The translations under genes and the position numbers were made by a program. Shown one piece after another: positions 7,388 to 14,366 of a DNA stretch of 31,151 nucleotides. The DNA is from 2-02-FULL-62-14 sp035632555 (lineage in GTDB: Bacteria; Nitrospirota; Nitrospiria; Nitrospirales; Nitrospiraceae): contig DASQGO010000038.1 of NCBI GenBank assembly GCA_035632555.1, forward strand, positions 1-31,151, read 5' to 3'. Numbering within the stretch: the first letter of the stretch is position 1; each line of letters opens with the position of its first letter. Below the pieces are notes generated by a model that saw only the letters and a program-made list of their open reading frames with translations, did not search any database and was not told the origin of the DNA.

Positions 7388-10024
7388 TCACACGCGGACA
7401 AGCTTCTTCACCAACACCCGTTCGTCGGCTTCACTCTTCACGTCGCCATCCAGACGGGCGTCCAGTAATCGGCCGAGAATCCTTTTAAATTGCGGCCCCG
7501 GCTTGAGACCCAGCGCCTTGAGATCGGTTCCGGTCAGTGACGGCTTGGTCCGCTGGTAGGCCGTAAGATAGACGGAGACCTGTCGTTTCACCGAATCCGG
7601 CCTCGCTTTTGCCATCAACAGCAGCAACGTTTCATCCGCAAGCCCGCTCAGTGCGTGATAGGTCTCGCTCGGCTTGGGCGGCGACCGCCGGGCCAGCCGG
7701 CGCAGAACCGCATTGGCTACCACGTGGCCCGCCTTGATCCGTTCGGCATCCCGTGCCGGCATCCCCAGACGCTTGACCGTCTCCCCCACAGCCCGGGACG
7801 GCAAGACTTCCATCAGCGCCATGAAATAGACCAGCCAGGCATCCAGTTTCCGCTCCAGATAGAGCAGCCGATACCATCGCACCGCATCCTCAACCGCTTT
7901 CAACAGGCCGTCCAGTCTTGGAGACCATTTCAGAGCCTGATGGATAAATCGCAACAGGCCCAGTTCGGCCATGCGCGTGACGGCGCGGCGCGGCTCCTGA
8001 TCTGCGAACACCAGCATCAACTCATTCAGCAGACGATGACCGGACAGGCGGTGGAACAGATCCATCTTCACAGCGCCCTTGATCAGCGCAAGCGTCTCCT
8101 TGCCCAAATGAAAGCCGAATCGCTGCTCGAACCGGATCGCCCGGAACACGCGGGTCGGGTCTTCCACAAAGCTGAGACTGTGCAGCACACGGATCGTCCG
8201 ATCCTTGAGATCCCGCTGTCCGCCGTAGAAATCGATCAATTCGCCGAAGCGTCGGCCGTTCAGGCTGACGGCCAGCGTGTTGATCGTAAAGTCCCGCCGA
8301 TAGAGATCCTTCTTGATCGAGCCTTGCTCCACGGTGGGCAGCGCGGTCGGATATTCATAATATTCCGTGCGCGCCGTCGCCACGTCGAGCTTGACACCGT
8401 CCGGCATGATGACGATGGCTGTGCCAAACCGCTCGTGTGCTTTTACATGTCCGCCCACCTGCTTGGCCAACTCGCGGGCAAAAACAATGCCGTCGCCCTC
8501 GATCACCAGATCCAGATCCAGATTACCGATACCCAGCAATAGATCCCGGACGATGCCGCCCACCACATAGGCCTGGACGTTCAGGTGATCCGCCAGCCGG
8601 CCGGCCGTTTCAAGCAGGATAAAGGCCCGCGCCGGCAGGCGCTCCATCATCAGGCTCCGCACATTCCGCCGGTGCAGCGCCGGCTGCGGCTCGACGCCTT
8701 TGATCCTGGCCCGCGCCGCGGCCAGTACGTCGTCATGCAACGCGCGAAGCAGATCGGTCCGCGTGACGACGCCGATCACTTTGATACCGCTCACAATCGG
8801 TACAAAGCGCTGGTTGCGCTCGATCATGTGCGCTTCAATGTCACGGAACGGCGTATCCGGCCCGGCCTGATACTGATCCGTCAGCAGAAATTCGCGTACC
8901 GAAGACTCCGCCAGCTTGTGAAACAGGGCTTTCTGGACAAGCTCGCGGGTGATCAGGCCTTGGTAGCGTTCTCTGCCATCCAGCACCGGCAGCACGTTGA
9001 CGCCGTACATGGTCATCGTCCGTTCGGCTTCGGTAATTGTCGCCTCTTCCCCGATGGACTTCACCGGTTTTGTCATCACATCCCGCGCCAGCAGTGTCGG
9101 CCGGTGTTCTTCCGTGAGCAGTCGCCGAAGCTGTTCCGTAACTTCAACCAGCGTCCTGCCCTTGACGCTGGCGGCCGCCGCTTCCGCATGGCCCCCGCCA
9201 CCGAACGCCTGGGCGATCCGGCCCACGTCGATTTCGGGCCTCCGGCTTCGCCCGATGATTTCGACTTTGTCTTCCATTGCCACGGCCACGACAACGGCAT
9301 CCACAGCCTCCATCTCCGCAAGCTTCTGCACGAGATCCGCCAGATCGCCGCAATAGCGGTCGTAGGCGCTGGACGCCACGAGCACCTTGAGGCCATCCAG
9401 ATAATAGGTTTCGCCGGCCTTCAACAAATCGTTGAGCAGTGTGATCTGCTCCGGATCAAGGTGCCGGCGCAGGGTATCGGACACCACATTCAAGTCTGCA
9501 CCGGCCTGCAGGACAAAGGCCGCGGCTTCCAAATCGCGCGGCGTTGTCGAGGCATAGGCCAGCGAGCCGGTTTCCTCATAAAGTCCGATGGCCAGAACCG
9601 TCGCCTCAAACGGCGTCAGCGAACTCTGCCGATCGCGCAACTGTTCGATGAGAATCGTCGCCGTCGCGCCTACCGCCTCCAGCACGCGCAGTTCGGCGTG
9701 CAGCGGCAACGCCGCACCCTGCGTGTCGGAATCGGGATGGTGGTCATACACATGAATGACCACTTCCGGCTTGATGCAAAGATTCTTGAGTGGCCCGAGA
9801 CGTTCCGGCTCATGGGTGTCCACCAGGATCAATCGGGTAACCTTGTCCAGATCGAGCTCCTTTAGCCTGGCGATGCCGAGATCGTGCACGGCGAGAAAGC
9901 TGCGCACGGTTTCCTGGGTCCCTCCCGGCAGCACAAGCGTCGCACCAGGGTAGAGCTTGCGCGCGGCCACCATGGAAGCCAAACCGTCGAAGTCCGCGTT
10001 GAGATGGGTTACTATCAGATCCAC
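7388..10024 (-). CDS. DHH / CBS / tRNA nucleotidyltransferase fusion protein
   Basis: This 878-residue multidomain enzyme has several modules. A DHH phosphoesterase domain (about 1-160) has ADFDG at 10-14 and YDHHP at 93-97. A DHHA1 domain ends in GGGGH (275-279). Two CBS domains (about 315-435) would sense adenine nucleotides. A class II poly(A) polymerase/tRNA nucleotidyltransferase head has VVGGIVRDLLLG (487-498) and the metal-binding pair Asp503/Asp505, and an all-helical tRNA-binding body follows. Proteins of this layout include A-adding tRNA nucleotidyltransferases, which finish or repair tRNA 3' ends. All three tRNA genes in this window encode CCA, so repair is a likely role. The start is the GTG at 10024. 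It has no Shine-Dalgarno, but TAGAAT sits six bases upstream, which suggests a leaderless GTG message. Whether it adds A, CC or CCA cannot be read from the sequence. Confidence 0.92.
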   Translation of the reverse strand: MDLIVTHLNADFDGLASMVAARKLYPGATLVLPGGTQETVRSFLAVHDLGIARLKELDLDKVTRLILVDTHEPERLGPLKNLCIKPEVVIHVYDHHPDSDTQGAALPLHAELRVLEAVGATATILIEQLRDRQSSLTPFEATVLAIGLYEETGSLAYASTTPRDLEAAAFVLQAGADLNVVSDTLRRHLDPEQITLLNDLLKAGETYYLDGLKVLVASSAYDRYCGDLADLVQKLAEMEAVDAVVVAVAMEDKVEIIGRSRRPEIDVGRIAQAFGGGGHAEAAAASVKGRTLVEVTEQLRRLLTEEHRPTLLARDVMTKPVKSIGEEATITEAERTMTMYGVNVLPVLDGRERYQGLITRELVQKALFHKLAESSVREFLLTDQYQAGPDTPFRDIEAHMIERNQRFVPIVSGIKVIGVVTRTDLLRALHDDVLAAARARIKGVEPQPALHRRNVRSLMMERLPARAFILLETAGRLADHLNVQAYVVGGIVRDLLLGIGNLDLDLVIEGDGIVFARELAKQVGGHVKAHERFGTAIVIMPDGVKLDVATARTEYYEYPTALPTVEQGSIKKDLYRRDFTINTLAVSLNGRRFGELIDFYGGQRDLKDRTIRVLHSLSFVEDPTRVFRAIRFEQRFGFHLGKETLALIKGAVKMDLFHRLSGHRLLNELMLVFADQEPRRAVTRMAELGLLRFIHQALKWSPRLDGLLKAVEDAVRWYRLLYLERKLDAWLVYFMALMEVLPSRAVGETVKRLGMPARDAERIKAGHVVANAVLRRLARRSPPKPSETYHALSGLADETLLLLMAKARPDSVKRQVSVYLTAYQRTKPSLTGTDLKALGLKPGPQFKRILGRLLDARLDGDVKSEADERVLVKKLVRV

Positions 10025-10030
10025 AGGGCC

Positions 10031-10036
10031 ATTCTA
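10031..10036 (-). promoter_or_regulatory. Putative -10 element of the tRNA nucleotidyltransferase gene
   Basis: TAGAAT on the minus strand (5/6 match) ends six bases before the GTG start codon. The predicted transcript start at 10024 is the G of that GTG. No good -35 hexamer is visible at 16-18 bases. Confidence 0.4.
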
Positions 10037-10148
10037 TCGTTAAGCGGACCCGCCAGCACCTTTATGACCAGCCTTCACATTCCCCATGGCTGGCTACGGA
10101 GACGTGAGGCCAGGCGGCCACCGGTAACTATGGGCGAGAGTCGTCCGG

Positions 10149-10478
10149 TTAGGCACTGACCGTGACGGTGATCTCGTGCAGTCCGCCCGCGCCGTCCGGA
10201 AAGGCCGGTTGCTCTCCCAGAGACTGGAGCTGTCCCCGACCATCGGTGGCACGCACCGCCAGCGAATGCCGGCCCGGTTCCTGAATTTCCCAGCGATAGT
10301 TCCAAAACCGCCAGGCTGAGGGAGACAGCGCCGGTTCCAGTTCGGCGACCCGCCACGTTCCGCCGCCATCCGTACTGACTTCGACCTGCTTGATCCCCCG
10401 CGTCCCGGCAAAGGCATAGCCCTGCACCAATGCATACCGCCCATTGATCACACCGCCGTGTCCCGGCAGATCGATATG
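10149..10478 (-). pseudogene. C-terminal Mo-co dimerisation domain separated by the amber codon
   Basis: This stretch continues the frame of the molybdoenzyme gene directly after its TAG and stays open for 109 codons to TAA. It starts HIDLPGHGGVINGRYALVQG and has the immunoglobulin-like pattern of the sulfite oxidase dimerisation domain: IKQVEVSTDGGGTWRVAEL, then a WRFWNYRWEI strand, then HSLAVRATDGRGQ. With the upstream part it would make one protein of about 330 residues. A GTG at 10451 could restart translation, but no Shine-Dalgarno is evident. It may be a recently broken gene, a read-through product, a separately translated subunit or a sequencing error. The intact frame argues against long decay. 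Confidence 0.75.
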
Positions 10479-11144
10479 CTATGAAGTCTTCACAATGGCC
10501 TCATCCGACCAGCCCTTTTGCTGATAGTAGCCCTTGTAGTCCTGTGCAACGATCTCGATCCCCGTCAGCCACTGGACATTTTTTACCCCGTAGATGCCGG
10601 GCACGATGATTCGAGCCGGGAATCCGTGTCCGCGCGGCAGCGGCACGCCGTTCATCCGATGCGCAACAAGGACATCGCCGGCCATAGCACGCACGAAGGG
10701 AAGGCTGTCCGAATAACCGTCGGCGGCTCGGAAGATGACGTCCACAGCCTGGGACGATGCGCCCGCTTCTTCCAGCAGGGCTTTGAGCGGAACGCCTTCC
10801 CACTGCGCCATGCTGATCGCATCGGCCGCCAGACCGTTCCCAATGCACTCCAACGTCACAACCTGGGAAACAGCCGGCCGCGACATGAGCTGCGGGTAGG
10901 TCAGTGCAAGCGGCCGTTCAACCAACCCTTGAATCGACAGCGACCATTGTTCGACGCGGATATCCGGCGGGCTGCTGTAGGATGTAACGTAAAACTCTTC
11001 GTTAGGAGTCAGCGCCGGTCTGAGCCGGGGAGATGAACGAAACAATTGATTCAGCACACCGGCGAGCGCCGACGCCGGCAAAGCCGTTACAAGAGCAGCG
11101 CCGCCCGCCAACCTCAGGAAATTTCGGCGTGATAATCGCCCCAT
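10479..11144 (-). CDS. Tat-exported sulfite-oxidase-like molybdoenzyme, molybdopterin domain (ends at an in-frame amber codon)
   Basis: This 221-residue ORF encodes the molybdopterin-binding part of a sulfite oxidase/YedY-type enzyme. The N-terminus MGRLSRRNFLRLAGG is a twin-arginine signal, so the folded protein would be sent to the periplasm. Cys100 in VVTLECIGNG is the expected molybdenum ligand. Later family features are present, including HRMNGVPLPRGHGFPARIIVPGIYGVKNVQWL near the end. The start at 11144 is chosen because it gives the Tat signal and has GGGGAG just upstream; a frame 18 codons longer has no support. The ORF stops at a TAG (10481-10479). The next codons, in the same frame, encode the dimerisation domain expected in the same protein. 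It is the last gene of the TVP38/FAD-oxidoreductase/DUF3047 operon. The truncated product could still be a YedY-like monomer. Confidence 0.85.
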   Translation of the reverse strand: MGRLSRRNFLRLAGGAALVTALPASALAGVLNQLFRSSPRLRPALTPNEEFYVTSYSSPPDIRVEQWSLSIQGLVERPLALTYPQLMSRPAVSQVVTLECIGNGLAADAISMAQWEGVPLKALLEEAGASSQAVDVIFRAADGYSDSLPFVRAMAGDVLVAHRMNGVPLPRGHGFPARIIVPGIYGVKNVQWLTGIEIVAQDYKGYYQQKGWSDEAIVKTS

Positions 11145-11225
11145 GGTCTCCCCGTCACGAAACCTCGAGCAGACTATGGAAGGCTTCGTATGATACAACC
11201 ATGCCCGCGATCACTGCTGCGGGAT

Positions 11226-11963
11226 TCATTTCATCGCCTTCTCGAACACGATATCCCCGAAGTACGCGACCGCGGATTCTTTTGTGTTGTCCGTGTCGGT
11301 CATAATGGCCACACCGTTGATCATCGGCGGTTCGCCGTCGAACGCTTTGCGATAATCCTCGTAGATGTTCCGTTCCTCTTCCATCCAGGTCCCCACGCCC
11401 TGCGGACCGCTGCGCAGGACGACCATCTTGGCAAAGTCCGTGTAGGCATTGTCGAAAAAGATCCCCTGCGGCGCCTTTGCATCCCAGATATAATTGAGCG
11501 CCGCGATAGGAATGTCCCCGAAGATCAATCTGCCGGCCTTGTACTTCGCTTTTTTCCCGAACCCGACCTTGTCCGGATCATACTCGAAGGTGATGTAGAG
11601 CCGCGCCGGGTAGTCGTCCCCTGCCTTCGTCGCCACGTCGGCGGCCTTCAGGAGATTGTCCACCTTCCAGCGCCAGCGCACGATCGGATAGTCCCGGGGA
11701 TCGATCCGGACCGCCTTCGTCAGCCCGGATGCCGATGCGTGGCTGACCGCCTTGACGACGACGGCGCTTCCGTCTCGTACCAGCGTGTAGGTCGTGTGCT
11801 TCGGCACCTTCGGGAACGTGAGCGGCTTCCATCCGTCCAGCGGTGAACTCCCTTCCGCCGCGGCTGAAAACTTCCCGACTTCGAGCATCGCGGGCGATTG
11901 TGCCGGAAGCGCGGCAGGATACATGCACGCAAGTCCGCCAACCAGAAGAGCCAGGCGAATCAC
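11226..11963 (-). CDS. DUF3047 family secreted protein
   Basis: This 245-residue exported protein has a signal peptide (IRLALLVGGLACMYPAALPA) and one domain with the DUF3047 pattern: GWKPLTFPKVPKHTTYTLV, then RWRWKVDNLLKAAD, then DDYPARLYITFEYD, then ALNYIWDAKAP. Its function is unknown; the family looks like a beta-sandwich that could bind a ligand. The start is taken as the GTG at 11963, ten bases after the stop of the FAD-oxidoreductase gene. A longer frame starting at 12047 would overlap that gene by 74 bases and lacks a signal peptide at its beginning. It lies between the oxidoreductase and the molybdoenzyme in one operon. Confidence 0.8.
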   Translation of the reverse strand: MIRLALLVGGLACMYPAALPAQSPAMLEVGKFSAAAEGSSPLDGWKPLTFPKVPKHTTYTLVRDGSAVVVKAVSHASASGLTKAVRIDPRDYPIVRWRWKVDNLLKAADVATKAGDDYPARLYITFEYDPDKVGFGKKAKYKAGRLIFGDIPIAALNYIWDAKAPQGIFFDNAYTDFAKMVVLRSGPQGVGTWMEEERNIYEDYRKAFDGEPPMINGVAIMTDTDNTKESAVAYFGDIVFEKAMK

Positions 11964-11973
11964 CGCCGATCCC

Positions 11974-13521
11974 CTACCGCATCCAGGCAAAGAGCTTCGA
12001 GAGGAATCGCTTCTTGCCTTCCGTAAACGTCGTCTTGCGCCAGGCATTGGCGACCTTCTTCACGACTTCGGCCTGGGTGGGATAGGGATGGATGGTTGAG
12101 CAGATCGTGCTCAATCCCTTGCGGGACTGCATGAGCACCGTGAATTCGCTGATCATGTCGCCAGCGTGGGACGCCACGATGGTTGCGCCCAACAATCGGT
12201 CCGTGCCTTTCTTCACATGCACGCGCGCGAAGCCCTCCTCTTCGCCGTCCAGAATCGCCCGGTCCACCTCGTCCAGCTTGAACGTGAAGGTATCCACCTC
12301 AACTCCCTTTTCCTGCGCATCCCTCTCATACAAACCGACGTGGGCGATTTCCGGCTCCGTGAAGGTGCACCAGGGCATGATCAGCTTCTCCATGCTGGCC
12401 CTGCCCAATCCAAGCGGATGCGGGAACAGCGCGTTCTGGATCACGATCTGCGCCATCGCATCAGCTGCATGCGTGAACTTGTACTTCGAGCAGATGTCGC
12501 CGGCGGCATAGATCCGCGGATTCGTCGTCTGGAGGTGCGCGTTCACCTTCACGCCCTGCGTGTCATACGCCACGCCCACGCCTTCCAGATTCAGTCCCTC
12601 CACGTTCGGCGCGCGACCGACACTGACAAGGATCTCATCCACCGTAATGTCGTACTGCCGGCCGTGCGACTCAAGCGTCAGCCTCTTGCCGCCGTCCACC
12701 TTGCCGACCTTCACGTCCTTGCCGCAGCAGAGCAGTTGAACGCCGTCGCGCTGCATGGAGGCGCGCACGATCTCCGCGGCATCGCGGTCTTCCTTCGGCA
12801 AAATGCCGTGCAGAGCTTCGACAAGGTGCACCTGGCTGCCAAACCGCGCAAACGATTGCGCCAGTTCGCATCCGACCGGACCGGCGCCGATCACTGCCAG
12901 ACGCTTCGGCAGTTCGGTCAGTGTGAAAATCGTTTCATTCGTCAGATATCCCGCCTCCTGCAAACCGAGAGTCGGCGGCGCGGCGGCGCGGGCGCCGGTG
13001 CAAACCGCCGCCTTCTTGAACCGTAGCGTCCGGTTGCCTGCATGGCCCTCGACCGTGATCGTGTCCGGCCCGGTAAACCGCCCGCTCCCGATATAGACAT
13101 CCACGCCAAGTTTCTTATAGCGATGCGCCGAATCCGTATGGCTGATGCGGGCCCGAAGTTTCCGCATCCGCGCCATGGCCGCCGCAAAGTCGAACTTCGC
13201 TCCGGCCGGAATGTGCACGCCGAACTCTTCCGCACGCTTCACGTCCGCCCAGGCCCGCGCAGCACGGATCACGCCCTTGGACGGCACGCAGCCGACATTC
13301 AAACAGTCGCCGCCCATCAGATGTTTCTCGATCAGCGCAACCTTTGCTCCAACGGCCGCCGCAATGACCGCCGTGACGAGCCCAGCCGTGCCGGCGCCGA
13401 TTACCACCATGTTGTACCGCCCGTCCGGCTCGGGATTGACCCAGGCCGGCGGGTGGACGTTCTGCACCAGTTTCTGGTTGTGCTCGTCGTTCGGGAGAAC
13501 AATCTCTGGATCGTGCGACAT
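11974..13521 (-). CDS. FAD-dependent pyridine nucleotide-disulfide oxidoreductase (mercuric reductase-like)
   Basis: This 515-residue class I flavoprotein disulfide reductase has the FAD-binding motif VVIGAGTAGL (39-48). The redox-active disulfide Cys73/Cys78 is in GGDCLNVGCVPSKG. The NAD(P)H-binding Rossmann motif is AVIGAGPVGCELA. The second FAD motif is RIYAAGDIC, and a C-terminal dimerisation domain has the catalytic HPYPTQAE. Proteins like this are often labelled mercuric reductase, but the C-terminal cysteine pair that hands over Hg(II) in true MerA is missing and no mer genes are nearby. It is more safely called a dihydrolipoamide dehydrogenase-like enzyme of unknown electron acceptor. 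It follows the TVP38 gene by 12 bases with AGAGAG as a weak ribosome binding site. TVP38-type proteins are commonly found next to, or fused with, such reductases. Confidence 0.88.
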   Translation of the reverse strand: MSHDPEIVLPNDEHNQKLVQNVHPPAWVNPEPDGRYNMVVIGAGTAGLVTAVIAAAVGAKVALIEKHLMGGDCLNVGCVPSKGVIRAARAWADVKRAEEFGVHIPAGAKFDFAAAMARMRKLRARISHTDSAHRYKKLGVDVYIGSGRFTGPDTITVEGHAGNRTLRFKKAAVCTGARAAAPPTLGLQEAGYLTNETIFTLTELPKRLAVIGAGPVGCELAQSFARFGSQVHLVEALHGILPKEDRDAAEIVRASMQRDGVQLLCCGKDVKVGKVDGGKRLTLESHGRQYDITVDEILVSVGRAPNVEGLNLEGVGVAYDTQGVKVNAHLQTTNPRIYAAGDICSKYKFTHAADAMAQIVIQNALFPHPLGLGRASMEKLIMPWCTFTEPEIAHVGLYERDAQEKGVEVDTFTFKLDEVDRAILDGEEEGFARVHVKKGTDRLLGATIVASHAGDMISEFTVLMQSRKGLSTICSTIHPYPTQAEVVKKVANAWRKTTFTEGKKRFLSKLFAWMR

Positions 13522-13533
13522 AGATTCTCTCTG

Positions 13534-14259
13534 TTATTGCGCCACGGATTTCTTTGCGGTGTACTTCTGGTAGACGATCGGCACGAGCGCCAGCAGGCCC
13601 AGCAGCGTGAAGGCCATCAGGACGTTCGGCGAGGCGATTTCCTTCAACGAATTGATCGTCCCCAATTGCCGCCCCGCGTAGGCGTAGATGAAGCTGGCAG
13701 GGATGATCCCGATGGCCGTGGCCAACACGTAGGTGCCGAGCGACACGCGGGTCAGCCCGCACAGGAGATTCACGATGAAGAAGGGAAAGATCGGAATCAG
13801 CCGCAGCGTCATCAGATAGTGGAAACCATTTTTCGCGAAGCCTTCCTGGAACGGCTCCAAACGACTGCCGAACTTTGCCTCCACCCAGTCCCGCAACAGG
13901 TAACGGCCCGCCAGGAACGCCAGCACAGCGCCGGAGGTCGCCCCCAGGTTCACGTAGAGCGTGCCGATCACGCTACCGAACAGAAACCCGCCGGCCAGCG
14001 TGAAGAACACAGCGCCCGGCAGCGAAGAGGCCACAAAGAGGCAGTAGCTGACGATGAAAATGACGACGGAGGCGGTGTAATTGGCTTCCGTGAACGCCAG
14101 CAGCGCGTCACGATTGGCTTTCAGCGCATTGAGCGAGAGATACCGGCCGAGGTCGAAGTAGAAAAACGCGCTGACGGTCGCAGCCAACAGCAGCGCAACG
14201 ACAATCCTGCCTCGATTCGATGCGGGCTGTGCTACCGGTATTTGCATTGACACAGACAT
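13534..14259 (-). CDS. TVP38/TMEM64 (DedA-like, SNARE-associated) membrane protein
   Basis: This 241-residue inner-membrane protein has about five hydrophobic segments. The family core is visible as SSLPGAVFFTLAGGFLFGSVIGTLYVN (about 78-104) and as LRLIPIFPFFIVNLLCGLTRVS (about 152-173) with its re-entrant loop prolines. Members are thought to move lipids or ions across the membrane, but the role in bacteria is uncertain. It is the first gene of the operon that continues with the FAD-oxidoreductase, DUF3047 and molybdoenzyme genes. The ATG at 14259 lies about nine bases after the predicted transcript start, with a GAGG four bases upstream; Met5 (14247) is an alternative. Confidence 0.88.
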   Translation of the reverse strand: MSVSMQIPVAQPASNRGRIVVALLLAATVSAFFYFDLGRYLSLNALKANRDALLAFTEANYTASVVIFIVSYCLFVASSLPGAVFFTLAGGFLFGSVIGTLYVNLGATSGAVLAFLAGRYLLRDWVEAKFGSRLEPFQEGFAKNGFHYLMTLRLIPIFPFFIVNLLCGLTRVSLGTYVLATAIGIIPASFIYAYAGRQLGTINSLKEIASPNVLMAFTLLGLLALVPIVYQKYTAKKSVAQ

Positions 14260-14274
14260 CGTACCTCGTGATTC

Positions 14275-14303
14275 ATCATGGCGGTCTCCGAATATCGTGT
14301 CAA
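14275..14303 (-). promoter_or_regulatory. Promoter of the TVP38-oxidoreductase-DUF3047-molybdoenzyme operon
   Basis: On the minus strand a perfect -35 TTGACA (14298-14303), a 17-base spacer and CATGAT (14275-14280, 4/6). The predicted start near 14268 gives a leader of about nine bases. Confidence 0.6.
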
Positions 14304-14340
14304 TACGGCCAGCCGGAGCGTGGCTCGCTATCCATGCATC

Positions 14341-14366
14341 CCGTCGAGTGAGCGGTCACTCGACGG
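14341..14366 (-). terminator. Perfect hairpin at the end of the transketolase-debranching operon
   Basis: The arms CCGTCGAGTGA and TCACTCGACGG are perfectly complementary over 11 bases with a four-base loop, and the debranching enzyme stop codon TGA is part of the first arm. No T-run follows on either strand, so it is not a textbook intrinsic terminator. It may mark an RNA 3' end or protect the mRNA. Confidence 0.5.

Noticed and set aside
7365..7430. Possible terminator between the DUF6573-like gene and the tRNA nucleotidyltransferase gene
   Set aside because: Only a short GTCCG/CGGAC pair around a CAGCGCGCTG palindrome is visible, with a long loop and no T-run.
8585..9865. 426-codon plus-strand open frame opposite the tRNA nucleotidyltransferase gene
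   Set aside because: Arg/His/Gln-rich composition without motifs; it is the shadow of the real gene.
11974..13521. True mercuric reductase (merA)
   Set aside because: The C-terminal cysteine pair and the N-terminal metal-binding domain of MerA are absent, and no merR, merT or merP lies nearby.
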